Notes: generated by a model not told the origin, from the sequence alone. Shown: positions 31,331 to 44,660, counted from the first letter of the stretch. The stretch: 64,000 nucleotides of DNA from Cinclus cinclus (GCF_963662255.1 NC_085068.1:6448001-6512000), one strand, 5' to 3'. Made by a program: numbers and translations.

Positions 31331-31417
31331 TGGTGGGATTGCTGGGGTGTCCTGTGCAGGGCCAGCAGTTGGACTTGGATGATCTTTTTGGGTCCCTTCC
31401 AGCTCAGGATACTCTGT
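31331..31417 (+). mobile_element. CR1 LINE 3'-end fragment, sense orientation
   Basis: The plus strand shows the CR1 terminal pattern: GGGGTGTCCTGTGCAGGGCC, then AGTTGGACTTGGATGATC, then GGGTCCCTTCCAGCTCAGGA and a TACTCTG end. Only the last 90 bases or so are present. Its orientation is opposite to the other CR1 copies in this window. Confidence 0.9.
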
Positions 31418-34400
31418 AAAAATATCTGCTACACTGGCATGCTCAACATGAACACTGCCACTGAAGAAGAGGCCTTTAGCAAATTGTCTGATAGACAGAA
31501 TTTTGACAAAAAGCCCACACATTTCTCTCCTTTTTCCCAACATAAACTCACCTTTTGACTACAGGCAAGAGATCTAAGAGGAAATGCCCCATGTATGTGA
31601 AGATGGAGAGAAAGACACAACCTCCAAAAAACCTACTTTGTGTAACATCAGATGAGACAGCAAAAGATAACTTGAATGGAAAAATGGAAGGGCAATAGGA
31701 TGGACAGGAGGAGGAAATCTGGGACACTCCAAGAAGGATTTCAGATCTTGTATAACACGATAGATTTTAAGCCTTTAGGGGAGAACTGCCTGAGCAATAC
31801 TGAGAGCAGCATGACTGGGCAGCCACATGGGCTGTGTCTGCTACAACTCTATTAACAGGAGAGCACAGAGGGAGGTTTGACTGGGCACACTCCACATCCA
31901 CCAACAAAATTCCTGCTTTCCCTCCCCACTGCATCCCCTCTCATGGCCACAGTGACAATGTGGGGGCTCAGAATGCCCCCAAAAGAGCTCCACTGCCACC
32001 CCAAACCAGACCCTTCTACTGAAAACCTCCCAAGGCACTGCCTGGCCCCAGCTCATCCTCACTGAGCACTCAAACCTCTGATTGCTTCTATTCAGAATTA
32101 ACAGGCTTTGAACACAGATTTTTAGTGCTGAACTGCAGAATTTAGGCCCGGGTTGGTTGATGTACAAGTCCTGTTTGTGGTGCCCCAGCAATAAACACGA
32201 TGTGAGCTGGGTTTGGCTCTCACTTCTCACTTTGCTGTTACAATGCAAGTTCTATTCCACATCCCCATTCCGTGTGTGTAACGGGCCTGACCCCTATAAA
32301 GATGGTCAAATAAATATCTGGTGACCTCACAAGTATGAAAATAAGCTTATTTGAAAGAAAAAGTATATCTTCAGGGGGTTTGGCAGTAACTTTCAATTAT
32401 TTTTAATTGCCTGGAAAATTAAAGTAAGAAAATAGTGTGGTATAAATGTTAGGGCACATTATTAGGCCGTTTTCATAATATCTTAGCCATAAGCCTAACA
32501 GACAAAAAGGTTGGTTTTTTTTTAAGCCTAGGTCATCTGTTCAATATGAATGGCCTGTCTGTTCCCAGACTTCCTCAAGGGGTAACTGAACTGAAATATT
32601 CCATGATAGAAACCAGATTCAGTTTGACCTGGTAGGCAACGAGAACTCCACAGAACCTTCAAGCTTTGGGTTTAATTGCAAACCACCACGGGGTCTGGAC
32701 TGCAGCCCGTGATGAGAAACACAAAGAAAGGGGCTGAGGGAAAGTTTGGAGCTTTAAATGCCAATGTCCCTTCCCCCATTTTCCTTTGCTTAAACCATGG
32801 AGTGGACTTTTTTCTTATTATTGTCAACACAACCAACTTCCAAACTGCCAAGTAAGCAAGATTTCCAAGGGATCAGTCTGAGGCCTTTCCTTCTGTCCTT
32901 CTGCTTGTGGAATTCTGCTGTCACAACACTGACACTGCACCAAACCCAGCATGGGGACCCACACAGAGCTGAATTCCAGGCTTCCAGGTCTCATATGTGA
33001 TTTTCTTCTTTTGTCTGATACTTGGAAGCCTCAAACCCACTTGGGGTTGAACTTTCCTAAGGCAGCCTCTAATGCAGTGACTGACACACATAAGGCTTTC
33101 AGAGGTACTGGAGGTTAAAACCATCATGAGCAGCTGAGCCCAAATGAAGCCAGACCTTACAGAAAGCAGAGGTTTGTGGTGTTCCATATCCTGGGCAGAG
33201 GAGACTGTATTTTGACCATAGGAGTGATATAAATTGGCAGTAAAAGCCTGACCTTTAAGTCTTAGGTCAAGGAAAAGCCTGACTCAGACCCTGACTGCAC
33301 GAAAGCAAACACTGTCACATCAGTGGGAGCTGCAGGAATGTCACTGCTCTGTGACACTAAAGGTTCACAGGCTCTGCATTTCAACGCTGTTTTCATGCAT
33401 CCAGCAAACAAGGAATGATAAAAAAAAACAAAACAAATCAGGGAAGGAGGCAGTGTGTATCCATCTAGAACAGGGATAGGAAATCTCTGTCTAATTGCCA
33501 GGAGCTGACGTGAGGGTGGATCATGCACAGAAGAGATTTAAAAACCATTGGCTGAGTCTACAGAAAATTGTGGCAACATGGATGAAGGCCTCAGATCTGT
33601 GGGGTGTGGGGTGGCAACAGAAGTGTCACATATCTGCAGTCAGACACAAACTCCCTGGCTCCTGGGAGGAAGAAGAGAACTCCCAGCCATTTTCCAGAGG
33701 ACAGATTTGGCACAAGGTCCTGTGCTGCTGCTCTCTGCAGGACACTGGGTACTCCTGGACCACTCCATCTGTGTGTGCATCACATATTCCAGAGCAGGGC
33801 GCTCAGTCAGGTGCCTGCACTTGCTACAGAGAAAAGGGATGAACACCAGGAAGATGTCTGTGTGGAAAAATGGCCTGACATCTTCCCAAAAGGACCAGTG
33901 GCAACCCAAGCAAAGCATCCACACCAGTGTCACTCATCACACCAGCACAATCGGTCACATCCCAGTGAAGAATCCAACAACAATGCAGTCCTGGGCCATG
34001 GGTAATACCAAGGTTTGCTTTGAACTCTGGAGTTCCCCATAAGGATAATTTAACCATTCTTACACTGCCACAGCTTTACTTGCTTTAAAGGATGTCTAAA
34101 GAAGCACAAAACTCCAAGAATAAACTGCTGTAAGGATTTCACATAGCTGCAAATCACCATTCACTGATGTGGCTCGTTCACTGAAGTGCCAAAGGAAAAA
34201 AGTGCATGAGTCAAGCGTGAAAGAAAAATCTGAAATAGATTGATCCCCTCGTTCACTTGTGCAACCCAGCAGAAAAGGAGAGCTGGACAGACAAAGTAGT
34301 GGATCGGATGTTGCTGCTACATCAGGAGTGAGATGTTCCAATTAAAGCTTTGTATTTAATTCACTGTCTGCTTTACTATGACACTGTGCCAACAGCCCCA

Positions 34401-36079
34401 ACTCCTAAATCTTTACCTACCTCAAATTACAGTTCTATCTGTACCATTTTTCTGAGACTGAGTATTAAAAAGCAGGTTAACTTGAAGGTTTGACAGAATA
34501 TACCTATGCCAGGTGAAGCCCGAGGCTTGCACTGGAGAGAGCAGTGAAGACTCTCACTGGTCCCTTTGCCAGTGGAACAAAGTGTCACTCACTGGCTGAA
34601 AATCCCTTCTCTCCCCCTGCACGGCAGGAGGAGGCTGGAAGAAGTGAAGAACCCCAGAAACCAAGAAGGGGACAAGATGGTTTTGATGGGGCGATGACTC
34701 CAGCCAGGGTCGATTTTTGTCTCCCCAAGGAAAAACACAGTAAGCTGCTGGTATAAACACACTGTCTGTGTAGTGCATTGAGTCTGAAGTAGAGGGAAGT
34801 TGACATTTCAGCTAAACACAAGTGAGGCTGAGAAAATCAAAGCTCACCTCGAGAGTTTTGCCAGCCGCTAAAGGAAACAAAAACTATCACCTTTAGGTAA
34901 ATATAAACCTAATTTAAGTGGTGTAACAGCCAAAAGCTTCAAAGGCCTCAAACACATTAAGGCAAAAATCCTTTGCAACCATCAAAGCTGCTCCATACAC
35001 ATGGCTTGAGAATTACTGTCCAAGAAATTCAGGCAGGTTCCTCCAACCAGGGTAAGAAAACTTCTGCTTAGGAGGGGAAAGAACCGAACCAGGCTGCAAA
35101 TTCCCCACCTCTACTGAACTCTCTCTGACCAAAAAATCACAATCCTGCTCTCAACAAGGCCAAGTTCAGCAACTTCCCTAAGAAACAGGTTGAGCTGTAC
35201 AGCAACAACTGCAAATGGAACAGGGAAAGGGGATAAAGCAGCAAAACCTCAGGAGAAGGGAGAGGATAAGCAATGAAACACCAAACAGAATCCCAGACCT
35301 TCATTAACGAGTACAGATTAATTCTGTGGGAGAGAAGGTGTTCATTGCCACTGCTGCTCTGCTGGAGTGGGAGGAAGGAGCAGCAGGAAACCAGGCAGAT
35401 AATGCCAGGCTCAGCTGTTCAGGGCAGCAGCTGTCCCCAAATCCTCACTGGAGGGAATGAGCCAGGAGGTCACGGGAGTCACGATTATTTGGAATGAAGA
35501 GGGGAAACAATAGGTTGGGGCCCTCTGTCTTCTTGCCTTTCTCATGGCCTTTGTGAGCTGCTGCCTTCCCAGAATAGCTGGCTGCACTCAGGGCAGCTCA
35601 GGGGTTGGGTCTGGACAGGCCTTTTCTCCCCTGCAGCTCCACAGTTTAAAAGGAAAAGTGACACCTCCATCCCCCCCATTTGTGTGCCTGGCTCCTGAGC
35701 ATCTCTGCAATATACCTTCAGCTGACCAAAGAGGCAGGGGGAGGCTTTAAGCTTTAGCAAGGAGTGGAAAAAGCTCAAAACAGACTCAGTCTCATGAAAT
35801 TTATTTTCTCTGACCCCTCTCCTCAGCTCAATTTCTCTCCCAAGACAAAGCTAATGCCATACCACAGGACACTGTGACAAGCCTGTCAGAATCCCAGCTT
35901 TTCCTGAGCCAGGAATGCTGCTCCAGAGAGAAGTGCAGACACTGCTGTTTGATAGAGTATAAGAGAGCTTGTAGCAGCCAGAGGGCTAAAACAGGGTCTG
36001 TTAACAGGTCACAAAGTTTAGTGAACAAAAAATGGACAAAAATTGGCTTGCCAAGATGCTGGCCACCACAGTAAGTAAC

Positions 36080-36145
36080 TCATCGTTCCTGTCCTGCCTC
36101 TCCCTGCAGCCTTGCATGACCTCGGGCAAGGCACTGAACCCTGAT
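36080..36145 (+). mobile_element. Possible MIR-like SINE remnant
   Basis: TGCATGACCTCGGGCAAG followed by GCACTGAACC (36113-36140) closely resembles the conserved core of MIR-type SINEs (TGTGTGACCTTGGGCAAG followed by TCACTTAACC). The preceding CCTGCCTCTCCCTGCAG fits the segment before the core. It is short and diverged. Confidence 0.45.
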
Positions 36146-37202
36146 CCAGCCAGGGCTGCCTGCTCCAGGAATGCTGCAAACCTGATCCCATTGCAGAAGA
36201 GCTTTAAAATGGCAGTTCTTACACCAGGGTGGAGTCTAACTGGTTGGGCTTAGAAGAGCTGAAGTGAGAGTGTAAACAAGGACTTCACTGCTTCCTTGGA
36301 ATTTCTGATGAAGGCATGGACAGAAGGGACTGACTTTTCTTACAGAATTTTTCTAACCAAGGCTTCCATATTCTGACTCCTACTTCGTGTGAGTTTAGAG
36401 AGAAACAGGTCTTGATTTTCACTCTAGGATGAAACTGTTGTAGTCCTGCTGGCTCAAAAGATCAGGTGAAACATAAAACATTTATTTTAAGATTAGCAGC
36501 ATTAGACATTCCTTGCCTGCACCAGTAGGGATGAACACAGAGCCTGCTGAAAGCTGCACTGTGAGTAATATCAGGGTAAATCTGAGATCAGAGAAAACAA
36601 ATTTATTGTTTTAAGCGGTGTTTTCCCCCTTTTTTCCTCCATACAACTTTAATATTGATCCACAGGCTAAGGACTGTTACAGAATGCCACCGGAATTGTT
36701 TAATGGGATACTTCTTGTGTTATAATCTTGGTAAAGAGACCCACATGTGGATTTGAATAGCATCTTGAAAGGAGATTGAGTGTAATAAGGTGACAGACAG
36801 ATTGAAAGAAGATTAAAACTCATTTGATCCCCAATTCCCAGGCAAAGCACAGTAACTCCTCCCTGTCCTCTATCCTATACACACCTGATCCCAACACTGC
36901 TAAGAGACAGAAGGCACAAGAATAAAATCCCAACCAAACCCAGGTTTCTCTTCTGAGACAGGTCTGGTTTTCACAGGAGATGAAGCCACTGGGGAGTCTG
37001 GATATCCAGGACAGGCTGGTGCACCCTGCTGGAACGCAGTGCCAGTAATTCACCACGTCACAACTCTTGGTGAGACCTAAAGATTCCATTTTTTTTTCTA
37101 ATGGTATTTGGCTTGGCTTGGTTTTCTGAACTGCTGCTGCTCTCAGGTTCAACAGGAGACATGTTTCTCTAAGCTGATTTCTCTGTGGCTGAGGATTTAA
37201 TC

Positions 37203-37240
37203 AGATCAAAGCAGTGATTAAAACATGGGCTATAACCACA
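37203..37240. promoter_or_regulatory. Adjacent TCF/LEF and RUNX motifs
   Basis: AGATCAAAG (37203-37211) matches the TCF/LEF consensus and AACCACA (37234-37240) matches the RUNX consensus, 22 bp apart in intron 1. Function is not shown by sequence alone. Confidence 0.25.
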
Positions 37241-38865
37241 AGCCTTAAAGGGAGAGCTCCAACACTGAGCTCCAACTGAGCTCTCCCCCTTTAAAATCCA
37301 AGGAGAAGCAATATCTATCTCTGGCAAATGTATGCTTTTAAAAAATCCTGGATTTTTTCTCCTTCTGGGTCACCTTTCCTCTCGATAGGGTGTGAAGCTC
37401 CTGGCAAGTACCAAGAAATGAAGATATGCAAATGAATTAAGGGCTGCAGTTAGTGTGAATGCATTAACAGCACCAAGGCACCCTGGAAAGTGGGTTTGCT
37501 GGCACTCCCTTCCCTCCAACACATCCACTGTAAACTTCCAGCACAGCTCCCTCAGACCCTGTCAGTGCTCCTGACATTCTTTCCTACAGTTTTCCACTTG
37601 CTGCTTTGTAGGTCTGTGGTTCCTTTCATCCATCCAAAGACAGCACGATAGCATGTTGGGAGTGGTGAGAAATAGGATTATAAAAAATGTAAATGGAGCA
37701 GCATTTCCACAGCTCTACACAGAAGAAACCAGAGCAACCCAAACATTAAGACCAAAAATGCCTTTTTAGTGACAATTAGTCTCAGAAATGAGGCCTAATT
37801 TTACATCATGACCTGTATGAAGAGCCAATGAGCTGTGCCATCAGATCCATGAGCCCCATCCCAGCTTCCTCCTGCACAACAAAAACAGGCCAAGTGACTC
37901 ACTCGGCAGCTGAGGATGAAGGCTGCTGGGTTCTGGCTCCTGCTCCTGTTCCCTGAGCCCCGCCAGGTTGGATGGGAATTGTTCCCAAAGGTGCAGCACA
38001 AGAACAGCTCCTCTGGAATTCCATGGTAGCTCTGCCCCAGGAGTGCCACGGGATATTTTGAATTAATGGAGAAGTGCACATTCCATTGGGAGTCAATATT
38101 TATTTGTTATGCCGACTTGGCAGCTCAGCCCTCTCCTCACTTCCATCACTGTGACACCTTTGAGATACCAGCTCCTTGGTATGTGGGATAACATCTTCTT
38201 CCAAGCTATTCTTGACACTCTACTCCTACTCCTCTTCTATGTGTTTAACCATTTTAAAGCTGATTTGGGTCATGACTAATAGAATTAGATACTAAAATCA
38301 TGTGCTGTCAGCAGCAGACATTGTAGAGCCAGCAGGACCCACGTGGAATGCAAGTCGAGGCAGCTTCAGATGGCTGGGAAAGCAGTCACATTAGTTTGTG
38401 TTTTCTTCCCCTTTTTAAAATAGAATTAAGATGGACAAAAATCCCACCAAAACCCCCAAACCTCAACTTCACTCTTTTCAGAGCCAATTTCTTTAGTTTG
38501 CAGATCAGTCTAAACCCAAAACAAGGGGAGATGAAGTTGTCCTCAAGCACTGCTGAGGTCAGTGAGGACATCGAACAAATAAATGACAACAGCCCAATTT
38601 TAAGATCTGCTGCATTAAAGCAGGCACATGTCTGAGGTCCCAGACTTGGGTTTTGGGCAAAACTCACTGTTTCTACCTACTTTCATTTCACTGCAGCCCA
38701 TATGAAGAGTACATACCCTTCTTATGGATATTTCCAGTAACTCTTCCCTATTTTCCCAGAAAAAAAAATTAAAATAAAACAAGAGCATACCTCCCCCCTC
38801 CCTTCTCTCCATTGTGACATTTGGAGAACGATCTGTCCATCAGCTTTAGGGCAGTACTGAGAGTT

Positions 38866-38940
38866 ACAGGCCTGAAGGTCAGCAGCACTGGGTTTTGTTC
38901 CTGGCTCTGCCACTGACATTATTTGAATGGCTTTAGATAA
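38866..38940 (+). mobile_element. Probable MIR-like SINE remnant
   Basis: The segment AGCACTGGGTTTTGTTCC followed by TGGCTCTGCCACTGAC (38882-38916) matches the MIR/amniote CORE-SINE segment that precedes the core (GGTTC-type, then CTCTGCCACT). The downstream core is worn (GGCTTTAGATAA). Confidence 0.55.
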
Positions 38941-41856
38941 ATAAAATGTAAACATTAAAAAATGCAAACAGCGTCACAGTTCCTGAAGGAGTTTGGTATT
39001 TTCTAGCAGAAGGCACTACAGAAACAAGACTGATGTTTTCATAGCAAACAAACCCCAAAGAACCTCCTTTTCCTAATTCTTTAATAGGGTTAAACACCAT
39101 TAATTCCAGCTGGGAAATAATTCAAGGTGCAGCTCATGAGTTTTGTCTGGTACATGTTGAACATTCAGTTTTCAAACCCTTGACTGCAACTTGCCAATAG
39201 CTGCAGAAAACTGCTGCAGGAAGTAGTTGTGGAAACCCCCAACAACTCAAAAGGGCTCAGTTAATCTTTCTAAATAAAAACACTAAGCTCAAGAGAAAAG
39301 AAGATTTCAGTTTGTCTGTGATAAAATACTCCAAAACTGGACACTCCATAAGAGTGGACCCTTTTTTGCTCCTTTTCCTGACACCTCTCTATGCACATCC
39401 CTATGAATTCCTGCTCAGTGTGTTCTCCAACAGAGTCCACATGCCAAGTTCAAACGCAAGCACTGATATGTAAAATATGGTTATTTGGGACTGGGTTCAC
39501 CACAGGTACCATCTGCTTACAGGTGTTTACATGGGGTTGCCTCTATTTGAGCTAGTTGTCCAGATTCCCTTGCAGGCAACAGAAATTACACTTTTGGAGT
39601 AGAATTCACCCTGAAGGAGATGCTTTAAAACCTGCAGATAATCCATCAGTTAGCACTGACTTAGACACCTACGCTGGAGCCAATCAGTAACTTGGTCCTG
39701 GGTTTATCCAGGTTTGTGGACAAGACTCTGCACAGAGAAATAAATGCCTAAATATCCTCAAAGATCTGTTCAAAATCCCTGTACAAGCCTGGTCCCTCTT
39801 TAAAGGGGCAATATTTAAGCACCTTTTCTCCCAGCTCCTTCATGTCAGCTGACTGAAATCTGTTAACATCTTAGACAACACTTTTATGCCTCATGGATAA
39901 GTCAGATTTATTTTTGTGGTGTTTTCTCCTTCACATGAAACAACAGGTCTAAAGAATTATTTTAATGAATGGCTCTCTCTTAATGATTACATTTTTCAGT
40001 AGGAAAAAAGTGATCTGGTCCAGACCCACAAGGGAACCAAGGTACATTTGTCCCCATATACAGAAAGCCCTGGGGTAGGAAGGAGGGAGTGAAAGGCAAC
40101 TCCTTCCTTATGGGCAAAGATGGTTTACTTGCAAATGCATGAAACTGCACCCAAAAAGCAGATTACAAATAAAGTAAGTTATCTCTGTGTAAAGGTGGCT
40201 GAGCCATCATACTCAGGTTACACTCTTTGGAAGGTTTTTACCACTCCAACCACACTGAATCATTACTGTGATTTTATCCTTTCTGATGGGTTTATTGACA
40301 GCATTATTAAGAGGAGGCTACAATTCTGCAGGAATCATCAAGGGTCTGACTAATATAGACACAGCCCTGGTGGGACACTGAGCAACTGAACTACACACAG
40401 TCCTTGTTTTCCCCTAGAAAGGATCCCAAACTCATCTCCATCCCATAGAATCTCCTCATGGAGCATTGAGGTTGCAGTTTTCCCTCTGTGTCCTCTGCTT
40501 CCACTTTCTCTGATGTCAGATCACATTAAAGGGACGATCAATGTTTCCGTCTGGCTCTTCCTCACCCCGTGCCAGGGCCCCCCTGCTCCATCCCCCCAGG
40601 ATCTGGGAGAGGCCAGGGAATCCTGGCTCACAGCCTGTGCTCCATCAATAGGGCACCGACACGGTGGCTGCAACAGCCCAGCAGCACTCTGCCTTCTCTG
40701 CTCCTTCTCCTGGCTCCTCCTCAAACCTCATGCTTAGGCAGAGTGATCACTAAAAAGATTAAAATTTGCAGAGGTGCAAAACAAAAATAGCAGGAACACA
40801 ACCTGGGTGAGGTCTTGGCTGTCTGACCTGTCGAGGTCTCACCTGAGGAGTTGAACTACATCAAACCCTCCTCATGATTCCAGCATCACACGTGTTTCTC
40901 AATAAAAACATTTCAAATGCTCAAATAGGCCCTGCACAGAACTGTCAGTTTATTCCAAACCAAGTGCACTGTCAGTTGTATATTACTGAATTGAAATGTC
41001 CATTAAAAATTGGAGAATTCAGGTTTTTACCTGTCCAAGCACACAGAGATGAGTCTTTGATTAAGGAATGCACAAGTGTGATGTTTTCATTGAAATACCA
41101 CACATATTCTGCTATGTTTTGAAGCAGAAATATAGGATCAGTATTTAAACATCCACCTTTCTAATGCTGTGCTTGACTTGAATCTTGTGGGAAATGTAAA
41201 GTTCAGATGCCACCCTAAAATCATGTGAGGTTTAAGAATCAGTGGAAGTGAGCTGCATCTAGAAGAAAAGTCAAATATCCAAAAGTCATGCCCTCAGTAA
41301 ACACTGAATGTCCAACAATAACAGCAGCAACAGAAGGGATCACCTGGAATTATGCACAGATTCCTATAGGTATAGTCCAGACGACCTCAACAGTCAGAAT
41401 AAAAGGCCCCAAAATTGTGCATAATACACTGAAGCAGGACAGGTAGAATTTTTCCATGCAGAATATCAAATAATCCCAAGAATCCAGTGGCAACCAGAAC
41501 TCTTTAGTGTAAATTATCACCCAAAAAAGCATCTCAGTTTGCCCTGAAAATGGCTTTGAGCAGTTTGGTACTTTGTGCTTATCAACACAAATTCATGGAA
41601 GCACCCGACCTTCCCCATTCTTTTGCAAATCTATAATTTTAAACAATTCTATAGATTGGCCAGGGATTTCTGTAAAGAAAATAAAAATGAAATATAACCA
41701 ATTGCTATTTTTTACCACTGCATCAACACATCAAACATGTCGGTGTTTCCTCCGTGCCCAGGGAAAATCAGTAATGCCATTCTGAGGCTGGACTTTTCCC
41801 TGAGCATGACACACATTTCCCATGGCCACAGTTCTCTCTCCATCGCTCAGACACGT

Positions 41857-42243
41857 GTCCAGGCACAGATCTCTCTCTCTCTCTCTCCGGGCACAGATCT
41901 CTCTCTCTCTCTCTGTCCAGGCACAGATCTCTCTCTCTCTCTCTCTCTCTCTGTCCAGGCACAGATCTCTCTCTCTCTCTGTCCAGGCACAGATCTCTCT
42001 CTCTCTCTCTGTCCAGGCACAGATCTCTCTCTCTCTCTCTCTCTCTGTCCAGGCACAGATCTCTCTCTCTCTCTCTCTCTCTCTGTCCAGGCACAGATCT
42101 CTCTCTCTCTCTGTCCAGGCACAGATCTCTCTCTCTCTCTGTCCAGGCACAGATCTCTCTCTCTCTCTGTCCAGGCACAGATCTCTCTCTCTCTCTGTCC
42201 AGGCACAGATCTCTCTCTCTCTGTCTGGGCACAGATCTCTCTG
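41857..42243. repeat. CT-rich compound minisatellite, 13 copies
   Basis: The unit is GTCCAGGCACAGAT followed by a variable (CT)n tract, about 26-38 bp per unit. I count 13 copies of the GGCACAGAT core; copy 2 has CCGGGCAC and copy 13 TCTGGGCAC in place of CCAGGCAC. The array contains no stop in several frames on both strands, so it yields long reading frames of Leu-Ser or Arg-Glu repeats that are artefacts, not genes. Polypurine/polypyrimidine mirror character allows H-DNA. Length is likely to vary between individuals. Confidence 0.97.
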
Positions 42244-43984
42244 CCTGAATTATCCCCTCAGTGCCACAGCCTTGGGCTTCAGCACAGTCACCACTCACAG
42301 GATTATTTTCCACTTCCATATGGATTTCAGATCAGAGGAAAGGCACTGAACTCCCTATTCCACAAAGGAGCAGCCAATCTCCCTATGAAACAAATGCTCC
42401 AGGAGCACAAGTGCCATGAAATCCCTCAGCTCCTCTTCCCAGAGCAGAAGAGGAAACAAATGCATTCCCAAGCTCCTGTGTCCTGGGCTCTCTCCTAAGC
42501 CAGCACAGAGGGAAACCCAGCACCTCCCAGCGTTGCTGATGGACCAAAGCTGATCATTTCAGCTACTGCCATGAGCCCCCAGGACTTCCAGGGATGAGGG
42601 CAGCAGGGCAGGTGTCTGTGGAAACAGAAACCACCAAGTCTCCAGGGAGGATGGACGGGAGAGGAGGAGGGGAATTATTGTGGTTGAGAAAAGGGAAGGG
42701 GTTGGTCGAGAGAAATGCTATAAAAGCACCATGACGACAGAACAGGGTGATGGAAAGGTCAGTCCCTTTCAATAATGCTCTTTTTTCCTTGTCCAAATGA
42801 AATACTTGGCCACGTCCACCGGCAGAGTTCAGCTGGAGGTAAATGACCAGACAGGGGGGCCATAAACTGTCTAGAGATGATGCTGTTCTGGGGGGCTGCC
42901 CTGCCCTTCCAGCCCTTCCACCAAAGCAATCTCCACAGCAAAAAGCTCCAAAACTGCACCCAACAAAAGGTGTTCTTGTGCAATCGCAGCACAGAGCTGG
43001 GCTGGAACTCCAGCCTCCCTCCAGGGAGGGGAAGAGCCGAGCTGGAGCCGTCCTGAAGGAGGATTCAGGAGTGAGCACGAAGGGATTTTCAATAATGAGC
43101 CGGTGATTAATCCTGATAGACGTGCAGCCCTTGGAATTGCTTTTCAGCTGCTACTGGTAGGTGGTCAAATTATACCTTTCCATCACATTTCCCACTATAC
43201 TGCATATCTCCTCAGTACATTTTCTCATGAAGCACTGGAAAGATCCAGAACAATTAAACCTAACGACTGAGTAATTCCCACTCCTTCCCCCCCCAGTATG
43301 AACTCATTCTTTCTAGTGCTTTAGGAAAATAAATGTAAGCTCTAGAGATCCAAGTCAGTATTAATGTACCAAAATGGTGCATTGTAACAGGAGATGCAAC
43401 ACAAAGATTTACTGTTTCCCGGAGTGGGTGCTGGAGCCAGCTGAACGGTCATTTAAAAGTTTTCAGCTATGCATGACAGGTGGAAAAGCTTTCAGGGAAA
43501 AAAAATTAAATTATTTTATAGTGACTGGTTCTGATATTATACAAATGAGAGCATTTCCTGCCTATCACAGCCTTCCTTAAGGCTGGGAGGGTTTTTTTCG
43601 CTGTTATTTATTCGCTGACAACTGATTTATTTCTTAATTTATTTCCTAAGAGCACAGGAGTGGTGGCACATAAGCAAATATGTCAGGGAGGAAATATACA
43701 GCCCAGACATATATTGCTGTAAGGCCAGGGCATTCTGTAGGCTCTGCATTCAGTGATTCAGCTTCCCCTTCACCACTATTTATGTATTTACAGGAGCTAA
43801 ATGTCTTTGATAAAAGTGGCTCCTGTAAGGCAAATCCAAACCCCATTTTACCTGCAGTAATGTGTTTGCTTTAAAAAAAGGGAAGGTGGCAGAACACTGT
43901 CATCAGTTTTTACCTCCACTAAGCAAGTTGGTTTCTATTTTATTTATCATTAGTTTTTCCCACTTCATGCACTCGTTTGGGAAA

Positions 43985-44021
43985 AAAACAAACAAACAAA
44001 AAAAAAAAAAAAAAAAAAAAA
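43985..44021. repeat. A-rich tract with A24 run
   Basis: AAAC-type repeats are followed by an uninterrupted run of about 24 A (43998-44021). It is simple sequence with no clear target-site duplication or retroposed body upstream. Confidence 0.93.
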
Positions 44022-44259
44022 CCAAAAAACCCTGGAGTAGTTCCTCCCATTCCAAGTTTAATTTTAATATGCATGACCTGAGCAGCTATAAAGAATATGC
44101 AGAAAGCATATTTTCCCCCACCCCTACATCCTGAAACTTCAGATCATCCCTGGCAAATTCTCTCTCATTCCTGTCCCCAGTGATATCAGCTCTTCTTTCA
44201 TGGTCACTGGTGAAAGGGAGGGAATTATAGGGATGCTTGACCCAGGACTCTGCTGGCAT

Positions 44260-44660
44260 TAAAGATCAATAATACATAAAGATTTAACTTTTTCACCAAG
44301 AATTAGAGGAAGTGCTGAACAAAAATGAATCACAGGGCGTTGTCGTTATTCCGCTTGGGAAATTTATTTACTAGGAATGAGTAAATAATAAAAAAAAAGA
44401 AATGTTTTATCTGAACAGTAAGTTTGTATTGTAATGCCTACAGTTTGTGGGTTTACAACCTGTTCTTGGGCTCTTATAAGTTTTGCCATTAAAAAGGCTT
44501 TAGGAAATGGCTGACAGCTCTGCTCCCTTTATTTCTCAGGCACTATCACAGGGTGCACTTTCATGCATATTTTCCATCAATACGATTTTATAATCCGGTT
44601 ACAACCTGTGCAGAAGGAGCAGTGCAACTCGACAGGTATTTAAGGAACAGCATTAAAATG
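44260..44660. promoter_or_regulatory. Candidate conserved AT-rich block
   Basis: A non-repetitive AT-rich segment that still keeps several CpGs (CGTTGTCGTTATTCCGCTTG near 44338) and has homeodomain-type motifs (TTTTATAATCCGG near 44586, TGACAG near 44513). Preserved CpG in an AT-rich intron suggests constraint, but this needs alignment. Confidence 0.3.

Noticed and set aside
33495..34042. Three overlapping plus-strand frames, the longest 164 codons
   Set aside because: Open in three frames at once with no family resemblance and no splice or promoter context; compatible with chance in 64 kb.
41731..42498. Long reading frames (up to 253 codons) on both strands with Leu-Ser or Arg-Glu repeats
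   Set aside because: They are generated by a stop-free CT/GA minisatellite, are open in several frames on both strands, and lack any non-repeat domain or splice context.
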